Below, piece after piece: positions 42,880 through 50,699 of a DNA stretch of 64,000 nucleotides. How positions within the stretch are numbered: position 1 is the stretch's first letter; each line of letters starts with the position of its first letter. Where the stretch lies: the NCBI RefSeq assembly GCF_000336815.1, contig NZ_AOLG01000012.1:79261-143260 (forward strand), given 5' to 3'. This stretch comes from Haloferax prahovense DSM 18310. Its GTDB lineage: Archaea > Halobacteriota > Halobacteria > Halobacteriales > Haloferacaceae. The notes beneath the pieces are model-generated. The model made no database searches and was not told the origin of the DNA. It saw only the letters and a program-made list of their open reading frames with translations. The position numbers and the translations under genes were made by a program.

Positions 42880-43056
42880 GGGGCTGTGGCCAAGCCCGGC
42901 ATGGCGACTGACTCCAGAGGCTTGGCGCCCGGGACGACACTCCAGCTGATATACTGAGCGGCCGACTGATCATCGGTCGTGTTGACGACCCTCTGGAGTT
43001 CCGAGGTGCCCACCGGAGATATCAGTCGATCGGGGGTTCAAATCCCTCCGGCCCCA
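42880..43056 (+). tRNA. trnW: tRNA-Trp (CCA) with 103-nt intron
   Basis: The acceptor stem GGGGCUG pairs with CGGCCCC (43049-43055), discriminator A43056. The anticodon stem ACUGA pairs with UCAGU, anticodon CCA at 42914-42916. The intron lies after position 37 (42917). The mature tRNA is 42880-42917 plus 43021-43056, 74 nt. Removal requires the archaeal splicing endonuclease at a bulge-helix-bulge. The 3' CCA is not encoded. The T-loop GGGGGTTCAAATCCCTCC is complete. Confidence 0.97.
42918..43020 (+). ncRNA. Box C/D guide RNA within the tRNA-Trp intron
   Basis: Two guide segments are visible. CCTCTGGAGT (42990-42999) is perfectly complementary to ACTCCAGAGG (42911-42920) around the anticodon, and the box CCGA at 43001-43004 places C34 (42914) at the fifth paired nucleotide. 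CTGATAT (42946-42952) pairs with ATATCAG (43019-43025), and CTGA at 42954-42957 places U39 (43022) at the fifth. These match the Cm34 and Um39 methylations known for H. volcanii tRNA-Trp. A C'-like TGATCA is at 42967-42972. Confidence 0.88.
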
Positions 43057-43243
43057 CTCTAACCTTAATTCTAACGCAGGGTTTTAACAAGGAGCAGCGG
43101 CGCTCTCGCGTGGGTTCTCTCCCACTCGGGAGGTGCGTTCTCCGTGAGCGATTCTCCACCAGAAAAGAGCGCTGCCGACGGAGAAGGATTAACAGCTCGG
43201 TGGTCCAGTCAACACAGGTTCCACGAGAGCCACGAAGCCGCCC

Positions 43244-43501
43244 TCACAGTAGAAACGACAGGGAGCCCAGCGCGAACCCCGCGGCCACCGCGGCCGTCAA
43301 CCGAACCGCCTGCTCGTCGGGCACGCGGAAGACGCCCGCCGCCATCACCGAAACGGACCCGCCGAAGAGACCTCCCCGAAATATCTCGGCGACGCCCGTG
43401 ACCGAGTCCGTGGGAACCAACACCTGAAGCGCGACCAACCCCGCGAGTCCGATGAGGACTAACGCGCCGTCGCGCCGGAGGTCCCGCGGCTGCTTCTCCA
43501 T
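43244..43501 (-). CDS. Small two-to-three helix membrane protein
   Basis: 85 residues. A basic N-terminus (MEKQPRDLRRDG) precedes three hydrophobic stretches (about 13-30, 42-57 and 66-85). No family is recognised. ATG 43501 is chosen because the N-terminus becomes positively charged before the first helix. It is transcribed divergently from the DUF7522-like gene with about 100 nt between the starts. Confidence 0.7.
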   Translation of the reverse strand: MEKQPRDLRRDGALVLIGLAGLVALQVLVPTDSVTGVAEIFRGGLFGGSVSVMAAGVFRVPDEQAVRLTAAVAAGFALGSLSFLL

Positions 43502-43605
43502 GCCCCGCAGTTGTTGTCGCTCGTTTGAAAACGATTGGCGTTCGGTTCGGTGTCGATACCACAAAGATACCGATGAACTATAGGCGCTTGGAGCGACGGC
43601 GCGGT

Positions 43606-43986
43606 ATGGTACGGGACACAGCGCGGCGACTCGCCGAATATCTGAACAGGCGCATCGGCGACGGACTCCGGACGGTGGTCATCGCCGACGACGACGGGTA
43701 CGAACTGGAGTATCTCCGCGACGACCTCTCGGAGCGATACACGAAAGGGACGTTGACTGAAGTCGTCTCCGACCTCCGCGTCGAGACGCCGTTTTCGACC
43801 CCCGGAATCGACACCCATCCCATCGGCGAGCGCCGCGCCGTCGTCCACTACTACGAGAACGCGTTCGTCCTGCAGTTTCCCTTCTCCGAGGCGGAGCGAA
43901 TCATCATCAGCATCGGGACCGACGCCGGGACGGACCTCCTCCAGTTCATCGAGGACTGTCGGCGAATCGTCGACCGGAGCGGCTGA
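43606..43986 (+). CDS. DUF7522-like haloarchaeal protein of unknown function
   Basis: 126 residues, soluble, alpha/beta. The pattern ([23 protein letters not shown]...[28 protein letters not shown]) matches haloarchaea-specific proteins that I remember as DUF7522. They are often encoded near regulators, and their function is unknown. The start at 43606 ([13 protein letters not shown]) is supported by CTATA at 43579-43583, 25 nt upstream. An ATG 11 codons earlier would lie inside that element. Confidence 0.8.
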   Translation: MVRDTARRLAEYLNRRIGDGLRTVVIADDDGYELEYLRDDLSERYTKGTLTEVVSDLRVETPFSTPGIDTHPIGERRAVVHYYENAFVLQFPFSEAERIIISIGTDAGTDLLQFIEDCRRIVDRSG

Positions 43987-44059
43987 GCGTCGGTCCGTTG
44001 GTCGTCGAAGGTCCGACGACGCCGGGACGGACCCGGGGCGACGCCGGCGCTGCACAACG

Positions 44060-44087
44060 ATTTTCTCTCACGCGCCCGACGTGAGAG
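44060..44087 (+). promoter_or_regulatory. hdrA promoter with perfect inverted repeat at the transcription start
   Basis: ATTTTC (44060-44065) is the probable TATA element, 27 nt before ATG 44090. CTCTCACG (44065-44072) and CGTGAGAG (44080-44087) form an exact 8-bp inverted repeat with a 7-nt spacer, between the TATA element and the ATG. It ends 2 nt before the start codon. It could be a repressor operator or a hairpin at the 5' end of the mRNA. Confidence 0.6.
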
Positions 44088-44089
44088 TG

Positions 44090-44575
44090 ATGGAACTCGT
44101 CTCTGTCGCCGCGCTCGCCGAGAACCGCGTCATCGGCCGCGACGGCGAACTCCCGTGGCCGAGCATCCCCGCCGACAAGGAGCAGTACCGCGCCCGCATC
44201 GCCGACGACCCGGTGGTGCTCGGTCGGACGACGTTCGAGTCGATGCTCGACGACCTGCCGGGGAGCGCCCAAATCGTCATGAGCCGAAGCGAGCGGTCGT
44301 TTTCGGTCGACACCGCTCACCGCGCGGCGAGCGTCGAGGACGCGGTCGACATCGCGGAGTCGCTGGGCGCGGAGACGGCCTACGTCATCGGCGGGGCCGC
44401 CATCTACGCGCTGTTCCAACCGCACCTCGACCGGATGGTGCTGAGCCGCGTCCCCGGCGAGTACGAGGGCGACACGTTCTACCCCGAGTGGGACGACGAC
44501 GAGTGGGAACTCGACGACGAAACCGACTACGAAGGCTTCACGCTCCAAGAGTGGGTCCGCGTCGACCGCGACTGA
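44090..44575 (+). CDS. hdrA: Dihydrofolate reductase
   Basis: 161 residues. Almost all of the sequence agrees with my memory of H. volcanii HdrA ([30 protein letters not shown]...), with scattered substitutions, hence the close-relative call. Folate and NADPH sites are visible: [29 protein letters not shown]. It reduces dihydrofolate to tetrahydrofolate in thymidylate and one-carbon metabolism. The start ATG 44090 is fixed by conserved [10 protein letters not shown]. It faces the pterin operon (44630-47900) tail to tail. Confidence 0.96.
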   Translation: MELVSVAALAENRVIGRDGELPWPSIPADKEQYRARIADDPVVLGRTTFESMLDDLPGSAQIVMSRSERSFSVDTAHRAASVEDAVDIAESLGAETAYVIGGAAIYALFQPHLDRMVLSRVPGEYEGDTFYPEWDDDEWELDDETDYEGFTLQEWVRVDRD

Positions 44576-44629
44576 GACGTACCAGTCGCCTCCGAGCGCG
44601 CCCACTGTGCGTTTCTGCGCCCGCGGCGG

Positions 44630-45727
44630 CTACTCGTGGGCCCCGTGCGACCCCGCGTCGTCGCCGTCGACAAGGTCTAACAGAAAGGAGCGAATCTCCG
44701 CCGCCGTCTCGTCCCACGTCGGGTGTGCGAGAAAGCGGTCGCGGGCCGAAAGCGAGAGCGACAGCAGTCGCCGACGGTTCCGACACAACGGAGCCACGGC
44801 GTCGGTGATTTCGGCCGAATCGGTCGGGTCAACGACGAAGCCGTCCTGTCGGTGGGTGACGAGTTCGCTCGCGCCGCCGGCCGACGAGACGAGCGCCGGC
44901 AGGCCGAACCCCATCGCCTCGACCGCCGCGATGCCGAACCCCTCGTAGTGGGAGGGGAGCGCGAACAGGTGGGACTCCCGGAGCGTCGCGGCGAGGTCGG
45001 CGTCCGACAGCCGGCCCGCGAAGGTCACGCGGTCGTCGATGCCACTGTCGGCGGCGAGGTCCGAAAGCGAGTCGGCGTAGTCGGCGTCGACCGCCGCGCC
45101 GACGACCGTCAGCTCCCAGTCGCCGCGGACGCGGGAGAGGCCGCGGAGCAGGCCGTCGACGTTCTTCCGCGGTTCGAGGTTACAGACCGTGACGGCCCGG
45201 AGTGGCCCGTCGGTGGCGCGGGTCCGTATCTCGTCGTCACCGAGGGGCGCGCCGAACGACGAAAAACGGTCGCCGGCCGGGCGCGCCACGACGCTCGGTT
45301 CGGGGTCGGTGACGGCCGCGACCGTCCCCTTCGTCGTCTCGCTGTTGAACACGAACGCGTCCGCGGAGCGGAGATACCGAGTCTCGACGGCGCGCCTGGC
45401 GTGTCGTCGCCACGCCCGGAACTGCTCCAGCGAGTTGAGGTGGTGGACGACCGAGACGACCGGGATGTCGTCGTCGAGCGCGGCGTTCGCGCCGGCGAGC
45501 GAGGGGTGACACAGTTCGTCTTGCAAGAGCACGTCCACGTCGAGGCCGCGGAGGCGACGCGCGGCGGTGACGTTGTCTCGGAGTCGCTTTCGGTACGACC
45601 GCTCGGGGAGTGAGACGACGGTCACGTCGTCGCCGGCGGCGCGGAGCCCATCGACGAGTTCTAGGTCGTAGCGATAGCCGCCTGAGCGGTCGTCGAGCGG
45701 GCCGTAGACGACGATTCCGACCCGCAC
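44630..45727 (-). CDS. Family 4-type glycosyltransferase
   Basis: 365 residues from GTG 45727. The GT-B fold is visible: N-terminal Rossmann part (MRVGIVVYGPLDDRSGGYRYD), central AVTVCNLEPRKNVDGLLRG, and the nucleotide-sugar site SHYEGFGIAAVEAMGFGLPALVSS with the E-x7-E pair. It transfers a sugar to an unknown acceptor. It is separated by a single base from the PTPS-like gene, so it belongs to the ArfA-PTPS operon; the acceptor may be a pterin or related compound. Confidence 0.88.
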   Translation of the reverse strand: MRVGIVVYGPLDDRSGGYRYDLELVDGLRAAGDDVTVVSLPERSYRKRLRDNVTAARRLRGLDVDVLLQDELCHPSLAGANAALDDDIPVVSVVHHLNSLEQFRAWRRHARRAVETRYLRSADAFVFNSETTKGTVAAVTDPEPSVVARPAGDRFSSFGAPLGDDEIRTRATDGPLRAVTVCNLEPRKNVDGLLRGLSRVRGDWELTVVGAAVDADYADSLSDLAADSGIDDRVTFAGRLSDADLAATLRESHLFALPSHYEGFGIAAVEAMGFGLPALVSSAGGASELVTHRQDGFVVDPTDSAEITDAVAPLCRNRRRLLSLSLSARDRFLAHPTWDETAAEIRSFLLDLVDGDDAGSHGAHE

Positions 45728-45728
45728 G

Positions 45729-46106
45729 TCAGAGCGGGGTCTCGTAGGTCGCGCTCGCGGTGTCGTCCTCCCAGATGCGAACGGAGACGTGTTGGGGCGC
45801 CTCGAGTGACGCCGCCTCGACGAACTGTTCGCACACCTCGCGGGCGAACCGCTCGACGCTCGGGTTCTGCCCGGCGAACTCGACGAGTTCGTTCATCGTC
45901 TCGTCGCGGTAGCGAGACAGCGTCGCGTCCAACGCGGCCTTCACGTCGTCGATGTCGACGAGATAGCCGTACTCGTCGAGTTCCGGTCCCGACAGCTCGA
46001 CCTCGACGGTGAATGCGTGGGAGTGGAGCTCACCCTCTGGTCCGGGGTTCGGAACCGTCAGGTAGTGCTGGGCGATGAGGTCCCTGCGAACCGAGACGCG
46101 GTACAT
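45729..46106 (-). CDS. 6-pyruvoyl-tetrahydropterin synthase family protein, Glu variant
   Basis: 125 residues. The zinc ligands are H14, H28 and H30 (AQHYLTV and GELHSH). The catalytic Cys of PTPS/QueD, four residues before the HxH, is replaced by E24 (E-x3-H-S-H), as in PTPS-III enzymes that cut dihydroneopterin triphosphate to 6-hydroxymethyl-dihydropterin. This would replace FolB on the route to folate. It lies between the dehydrogenase and glycosyltransferase genes with gaps of 6 and 1 nt. Substrate prediction is inference. Confidence 0.8.
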   Translation of the reverse strand: MYRVSVRRDLIAQHYLTVPNPGPEGELHSHAFTVEVELSGPELDEYGYLVDIDDVKAALDATLSRYRDETMNELVEFAGQNPSVERFAREVCEQFVEAASLEAPQHVSVRIWEDDTASATYETPL

Positions 46107-46112
46107 GAACTG

Positions 46113-47111
46113 TCAAGCGTTCCGGTAGGTAAAGAGGATTTGGACGGCCTCGTCGGGGGCGTCTTCGAGGAGTCGGTAGGCGCGCTCGGCGGACTCGACG
46201 TCGATTCGGTGGGTCACGAGCGGGTCCAGCGGGAGGTCTTCGAGGTGGTCCCACGCCAAGGAAAAGCGGCGGTCGGCGTCCCAGCGCCCCCGGAGGTCGG
46301 GGTCGATGGTGCTGACCTGACTGCTCTCGACGCTGATTCGCGAGCGGTGGAACCGCCCGCCGAGGTCGAGCGTGGCGGGCTTGGTGCCGTACCACGACCC
46401 GACGACGACCCGACCGTCGTACCGCGTCACCGACAGGGCGTCGTCGAGCGCGTCGGGGTCGCCCGAGAGTTCGAGCGTCAGGTCGGCCCCGTCGGCTGGC
46501 GCGTCCAGCGATTCGGGGTGAACCACCTCGTCCGCGCCGAGTCCCTCGGCGATTGCCCTGCGCTCGGCCACGCAGTCGACCGCGGTCAGGCTCCCGAGCG
46601 GGAACTGCGCGAGGAGCGCGGTGGTCACGAGGCCGACGACGCCCTGTCCGAAGACGACGACGTGTTCGCCGATGAGCGGCCGACCGTCCATCACGAAGTT
46701 GAGCGCGGTCTCCATCGTCGGCAGGAGCGCGGCGCGCTCGTCGGTCACGTCGTCGGGGACGGAGATGAGTTCCGAGGGAGACGCCAGAAATCGGCTCTCG
46801 TGAGGGTTGAACGCGAAGACGCGGCTTCCGAGCCGCGAGTCGGGCACGTCGTCGCCGACGGCCTCGATTTCTCCGACGGCGGCGTAGCCGTAGCGGAGCG
46901 GAAACGAGAGATCGCCCTCGAGCGCCGCGATGGACTCGTCGGCGGCGAGGTCGGTCGGGGCCTCGCCGCGGTAGACGAGTCGCTCGGTCCCGGAGCTCAC
47001 GGCGGAGGTCAGGGTTCGGACGCGGACCTCCTCCGGTCCGGGGGCGGGAACGTCGCGGTCGCGGACCTCGACGCGTTCGGGGGCCACGAAGTAGACCGCG
47101 CGACCCTCCAT
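46113..47111 (-). CDS. Zinc-type alcohol dehydrogenase superfamily protein
   Basis: 332 residues of the medium-chain dehydrogenase fold. The Rossmann motif GQGVVGLVTTALLAQF is present. The usual catalytic-zinc Cys near residue 40 is replaced by Ser (SAVSSGTERLVYRG), as in the BchC-like and sugar/cofactor-type group of COG1063, and the structural-zinc four-Cys loop is missing. It is probably an NAD(P)H oxidoreductase without zinc catalysis. Gaps of 6 nt downstream and 3 nt upstream place it inside the ArfA operon. Confidence 0.83.
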   Translation of the reverse strand: MEGRAVYFVAPERVEVRDRDVPAPGPEEVRVRTLTSAVSSGTERLVYRGEAPTDLAADESIAALEGDLSFPLRYGYAAVGEIEAVGDDVPDSRLGSRVFAFNPHESRFLASPSELISVPDDVTDERAALLPTMETALNFVMDGRPLIGEHVVVFGQGVVGLVTTALLAQFPLGSLTAVDCVAERRAIAEGLGADEVVHPESLDAPADGADLTLELSGDPDALDDALSVTRYDGRVVVGSWYGTKPATLDLGGRFHRSRISVESSQVSTIDPDLRGRWDADRRFSLAWDHLEDLPLDPLVTHRIDVESAERAYRLLEDAPDEAVQILFTYRNA

Positions 47112-47114
47112 CGT

Positions 47115-47900
47115 TCAGTCGTCTGCAGTCTCGACCGCGGCGTCGGCGAACTCGACGGTCGTGCCGCGGTGGCGGCAGTCTTCGAGCGCGTGCTTCGCCG
47201 CGAAGCCGGCCTCGTGGGCGTTCGACGCCGTGCCGACGCCGACTTTGAGTTCCACGTCCGCCTCGGCCTCGACGTGGTCGATGGCGGCGCGGTACTGGTC
47301 TTCGGTGAGGTCGGGCGTGACCGAGATGATGTTGTCGCCGCCGACGAAGAACGACAGCGCGCCGTGTTCCTCACGCAGATAGCGCATGAGCGACGCGTAA
47401 CCCTGTTCGATGTGAATGAACGTGTCGAACTCGTTGAGGCGGTCGGTGTACTTGCCCGTCGCGTCGTTCACGTCGAAGTGCGCGATTTGGAGGTCGGTCG
47501 CCGAGCGGTCGGCCTCGGGGAGCGTCTCCCCGGAGAGCACCTCGCGGCGGTCGCCGTCCTGTGCGCTTCCGACGCGCTGGATGCGGTCGGTGGCGCGTTC
47601 GAGTGCGACCGCGGGTGAGCGGTCGACGCCGACACCGAGACTGAGCGTTACGGGATAGCGATTTCCGATAGATTCCTGCAGCAGTTCGTGGTCGTCGCGG
47701 TCGAGCCCGTTCGTGACCGCGACCATGTTGTCGAACCGGGTGAAAAACGCGTACCCGTCGCGAGAGCCGACGAACTGGGCCAAGTCGGCGAAGAGCCGCG
47801 ACTGGAGCGTCTGGAGGTCCATCTCCCGCCGCGGGTCCGGGGTGACCGTCCACGGCCCGTAGTTGTCGATTTGGACGAGTGTCAGCTGCGTGTTCGTCAC
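47115..47900 (-). CDS. arfA: GTP cyclohydrolase III (ArfA)
   Basis: 261 residues, usual ArfA length. The two ferredoxin-like halves are seen: QIDNYGPWTVTPDPRREMDLQTLQSRL with the metal-site Asp-Asn, and AHFDVNDATGKYTDRLNEFD with LREEHGALSFFVGGDNIISV in the second. It opens GTP to the formamidopyrimidine FAPy, the first step to archaeal riboflavin and coenzyme F420. The start at GTG 47900 (MTNTQLTLVQIDNYG) matches the family; the upstream frame has no similarity. First gene of a four-gene operon. Confidence 0.92.
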   Translation of the reverse strand: MTNTQLTLVQIDNYGPWTVTPDPRREMDLQTLQSRLFADLAQFVGSRDGYAFFTRFDNMVAVTNGLDRDDHELLQESIGNRYPVTLSLGVGVDRSPAVALERATDRIQRVGSAQDGDRREVLSGETLPEADRSATDLQIAHFDVNDATGKYTDRLNEFDTFIHIEQGYASLMRYLREEHGALSFFVGGDNIISVTPDLTEDQYRAAIDHVEAEADVELKVGVGTASNAHEAGFAAKHALEDCRHRGTTVEFADAAVETADD

Positions 47901-48067
47901 GGTAGACGAGTAGGGCGACGCGCATATTGGTCTTTGGTTCTGTGACGGTTCCGCCGCTACGTCGAACCCGACGCACCCGACGCTCGCGGCGCGCTCACCG
48001 CCGACGCGAGCGCGCCACGCCGCGCTCGTTGACGGCGACGAGGCGCGCGATGGTGAGGGAGAGCCCC

Positions 48068-48322
48068 TCAGGCCGACGACTCGCGAATCGTCCGGCTGGC
48101 GACCACGTCGAGGACCGCCCACGTCAGCACCCACACGACGAGCGCCGTGAGGACGATTGCCGTCGTCGACAACAGCGGGACGACGACGGAAAACGTGGCC
48201 ACGATGGAGTAGGTCAAAAACAGCGCGACCATCGCCGTCACGAGCCCGTAAACGCCCATGGCGCTGTTGCCGGTCGCCGGCCCGCGCAGCCACCCGACCA
48301 ACCGCTTCGAAGAGACACCCAT
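48068..48322 (-). CDS. Small two-helix membrane protein
   Basis: 84 residues with two long hydrophobic segments (about 22-47 and 51-75) connected by a short turn. The N-terminus is basic (SSKRLVGWLRG). No family is recognised. ATG 48322 is chosen; the 9-codon extension overlaps the AT-rich promoter (ATATAACGACATATG). It is divergent from the HAD gene with about 80 nt between starts. Confidence 0.7.
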   Translation of the reverse strand: MGVSSKRLVGWLRGPATGNSAMGVYGLVTAMVALFLTYSIVATFSVVVPLLSTTAIVLTALVVWVLTWAVLDVVASRTIRESSA

Positions 48323-48400
48323 ATAACGACATATGTCACCAATGAACATAATAGTTCTCTCGGGCGAACGTTCAACAGCTCCGCCTCCCTACCGAGGACG

Positions 48401-49183
48401 ATGGACTACCAAGGCGTGGTTTTCGACGTTGACGGAACGGTCGTCCGCGGCGACGAAGCGATACCCGGCGCGCTCGACGGACTCGCCGCCGTCGACGCCG
48501 CCGGACTCGACCGACTGTTCGTCTCGAACAACCCGACGAAGGCCCCCGTCGCCTACGAGGCGCGACTCCGCCGGGCCGGCATCGACGCGACCGCCGACGA
48601 GGTCGTCACCTCCGGCACGACGACGACGGTGTACCTCGCCGACAGACATCCCGGCGCGCGGACGTTCTGTATCGGCGAGGCGGGCTTCCGCGACCAACTC
48701 CGTGACGCCGGCCTCGAACTCGTCCGTGCCGGCGACGACCCCGAGGTCGTCGTCGTCGCCATCGACCGCGAGTTCGACTACGACGACCTCCGCGACGCCA
48801 ACAGCGCGCTCCGGTCCGGGGCCGCCTTCTACGGCACCGACCCCGACGTTATCATCCCGACCGCGGACGGCGACATCCCCGGGTCGGGCGCGATTATCAA
48901 CGCCGTCGCGGGCGTCGCCGAGCGCGACCCCGACGCGATTCTCGGCAAGCCCTCGCGGGTCGCACAGGAGTACGTCCTCGACAAGTTGGGCCTGCCGCCC
49001 GAGGAAGTCCTTATCGTCGGCGACCGCCTCGACACCGACATCGCGTTCGGCATCGACGCGGGCATGGGAACCGCACTCGTCCGAACCGGCGTGACCGACG
49101 ACGCGGTGCTCGCGGCAAGTGAGTACGACCCCGACTACGTCCTCGACGGCCTCGGCGACATCGGGCGCATCGTCTCGAAATGA
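48401..49183 (+). CDS. HAD-superfamily hydrolase, NagD/PGP type
   Basis: 260 residues. Motif I is FDVDGTVV (D9, D11), motif II near SNNPTK, the Lys near LGKPS and motif IV VGDRLDTDIAFGIDAGM. The C2-type alpha/beta cap between residues about 80 and 180 marks the NagD/UmpH/phosphoglycolate group. It removes phosphate from a sugar or nucleotide. ATG 48401 begins the conserved MDYQGVVFDVDGT; the frame is open for 158 more codons upstream but in another gene's antisense. Confidence 0.93.
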   Translation: MDYQGVVFDVDGTVVRGDEAIPGALDGLAAVDAAGLDRLFVSNNPTKAPVAYEARLRRAGIDATADEVVTSGTTTTVYLADRHPGARTFCIGEAGFRDQLRDAGLELVRAGDDPEVVVVAIDREFDYDDLRDANSALRSGAAFYGTDPDVIIPTADGDIPGSGAIINAVAGVAERDPDAILGKPSRVAQEYVLDKLGLPPEEVLIVGDRLDTDIAFGIDAGMGTALVRTGVTDDAVLAASEYDPDYVLDGLGDIGRIVSK

Positions 49184-49285
49184 CCGGCTTCAGTCGCTCT
49201 CGCGGCCAGACCTCGACTCCCGAGCCGCCGCCATCTCCACCTGCACAATCATTATCGTTCTGACGCGACAACTACCGCGTGGGTG

Positions 49286-49888
49286 ATGCCCATGTCCGGA
49301 AAGAAGATTCTGCTCCTCGCCGGCGACTTCGTCGAGGACTACGAGATTATGGTACCGTTCCAGGCGCTGCAGATGGTGGGTCACGAGGTCCACGCGGTGT
49401 GTCCCGAAAAGGAGGACGGCGACCGGTGTAAGACCGCCGTCCACGACTTCCGCGGCGACCAGACGTATCTGGAGACCCGCGGCCACGACTTCGCGCTGAA
49501 CGCGACGTTCGCCGATATCGACCCCGCGGACTACGACGCGCTCGTCGTCCCCGGCGGGCGCGCCCCCGAGTACCTCCGCGGCTACGACGAGGTGCTCGAC
49601 GCCGTCCGGCACTTCTTCGACGAGGGGAAGCCGGTCGCCGCAATCTGCCATGGCCCGCAGATTCTCGCCGCCGCGGGCGTCCTCGACGGCTACGAGATGA
49701 CCGCCTACCCGGCCGTTCGCGCGGAAGTCGAGCGCGCGGGCTGTTCGTGGGTCGACGAGGTGACCGTCGACGGCAACCTCGTCACCGGGCAGGCGTGGCC
49801 GGACCACCCCGAGTGGTTGGCGGCGTTCCTCGACGTGCTCGGCACCGAAATCAGCCACGAACCGGCCGCCGCGGCCGCTGACGACTGA
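49286..49888 (+). CDS. DJ-1/PfpI-family protein
   Basis: 200 residues. The nucleophile elbow AICHGPQ with the conserved Cys, the early acidic residue in DFVEDYE and [12 protein letters not shown] are intact. The family includes glyoxalase III/deglycase, protease-like and chaperone members; the long [17 protein letters not shown] loop is typical of the archaeal PfpI group. Three start codons lie close together (GTG 49283, ATG 49286, ATG 49292); 49286 is a compromise, since ATTATC at about 49250 fits a start in this range. Confidence 0.9.
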   Translation: MPMSGKKILLLAGDFVEDYEIMVPFQALQMVGHEVHAVCPEKEDGDRCKTAVHDFRGDQTYLETRGHDFALNATFADIDPADYDALVVPGGRAPEYLRGYDEVLDAVRHFFDEGKPVAAICHGPQILAAAGVLDGYEMTAYPAVRAEVERAGCSWVDEVTVDGNLVTGQAWPDHPEWLAAFLDVLGTEISHEPAAAAADD

Positions 49889-49900
49889 TTCGCCGCGGCG

Positions 49901-49922
49901 CTCACGCGGTATCGCGCGTGAG
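49901..49922. terminator. Inverted repeat between DJ-1 and the 44-residue ORF
   Basis: CTCACGCG (49901-49908) and CGCGTGAG (49915-49922) pair exactly across a 6-nt loop, 12 nt after the DJ-1 stop. Archaea do not need such hairpins to end transcription, but a T-run (49938-49942) follows. It may equally be an operator for the next gene, whose TATA element starts at 49938. Its core resembles the hdrA repeat. Confidence 0.35.
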
Positions 49923-49937
49923 AATGTCTGACAAAGA

Positions 49938-49946
49938 TTTTTATTA
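49938..49946 (+). promoter_or_regulatory. TATA element of the 44-residue ORF
   Basis: TTTTTATTA is centred 25 nt before ATG 49967, one of the best TATA boxes in the window. It supports expression of the small gene as a leaderless mRNA. Confidence 0.7.
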
Positions 49947-49966
49947 GGTGCGACGAAGGGAGTGGT

Positions 49967-50101
49967 ATGGAAGAGCCGAACAGCCCATACTTCCGCGAAC
50001 AGGTCGACGACGTCGTCGAATCGGACCCCCAAGACCGCGAGGTTATCATCGTGGAAGGAGAGGCTATGAGTCTTCGAAGCTATAAGAAGCGACGCTACTG
50101 A
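49967..50101 (+). CDS. 44-residue small protein
   Basis: A complete ORF from ATG 49967 to TGA 50101, MEEPNSPYFREQVDDVVESD and so on. Its first 33 residues are acidic, and the last 11 (MSLRSYKKRRY) strongly basic. No Cys or membrane helix is present. The strong TATA element at leaderless distance and native codon usage support it. No family is recognised; the charge split suggests binding to nucleic acid or a partner protein. Confidence 0.7.
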   Translation: MEEPNSPYFREQVDDVVESDPQDREVIIVEGEAMSLRSYKKRRY

Positions 50102-50197
50102 CCCGGCGGGGCGTCTCCGAACCCGCCGCGACACCCGTCGCTGGCGGCTTCGACTTCTGCGAAAAGAATGCGTATCGGCCCGAGCGGCGAGCGACGC

Positions 50198-50596
50198 TTA
50201 GAACGCGTCGCCGACGACGGTCACGTCGGCCTGCAGTTCGCCGCGGAGCGCGTCGTGGACGTGGCAGATGTCCTCGGCGAGTTCCGCGATTTCGTCGAAC
50301 TCGTCGTCCGAGAGGTCGGACTCCACGTAGACGTCGAAGCTGATGCGCTCGAGGTCGTCGCCGTCGTCGAGGTCGGCGTCGGCGTCGATCTGGACCTTAC
50401 CGAGGTCGTCGAAGCCCGTCTTCTGACCGCCGACGCGGAACGCGGGGAGGAAACAGGAGGCGTACGTCGCGACGAGCGCGGCGTTCGGGTTCGGGCCCGT
50501 CTCGTCGGTCGCGTCGATCTGGAGGTCGAAGTCGCCGACCTGGCTCGTGCATGCGAAACCTTCTTCGCTGACAGTAGAGGTCTGGATGTCGGACAT
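50198..50596 (-). CDS. OsmC-family protein
   Basis: 132 residues. The OsmC/Ohr fold is indicated by NPNAALVATYASCFLPAFRVG and a second Cys in ELAEDICHVHDAL. The two Cys in these positions (about 48 and 111) are those that reduce organic hydroperoxides. The DAxDETGPNPNAAL segment places it in the OsmC rather than the Ohr branch. It is a cytosolic peroxide-defence enzyme. ATG 50596 follows a gap of about 100 nt from the MBL hydrolase gene. Confidence 0.92.
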   Translation of the reverse strand: MSDIQTSTVSEEGFACTSQVGDFDLQIDATDETGPNPNAALVATYASCFLPAFRVGGQKTGFDDLGKVQIDADADLDDGDDLERISFDVYVESDLSDDEFDEIAELAEDICHVHDALRGELQADVTVVGDAF

Positions 50597-50699
50597 TCGT
50601 TCCGAGGAACGGAGCGACCGACCCTAAAAGTTCCTCAATAGGACAACGGTGTGCACAAGCGACGACCCGAGACGGGCCGTCGCCGAGCGAGGCGAGGGG

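Noticed and set aside
42880-43240. tRNA-Trp 3' end as attachment site of an integrated element
   Set aside because: No repeated tRNA end, integrase or composition shift is seen downstream.
43144-43401. 85-codon ORF starting MSDSPPEKSAADGEG after the tRNA-Trp gene
   Set aside because: The beginning looks protein-like, but codon use is not native, the second half is the antisense of the small membrane gene, and no promoter is placed before it. It could be a gene remnant, not enough to annotate.
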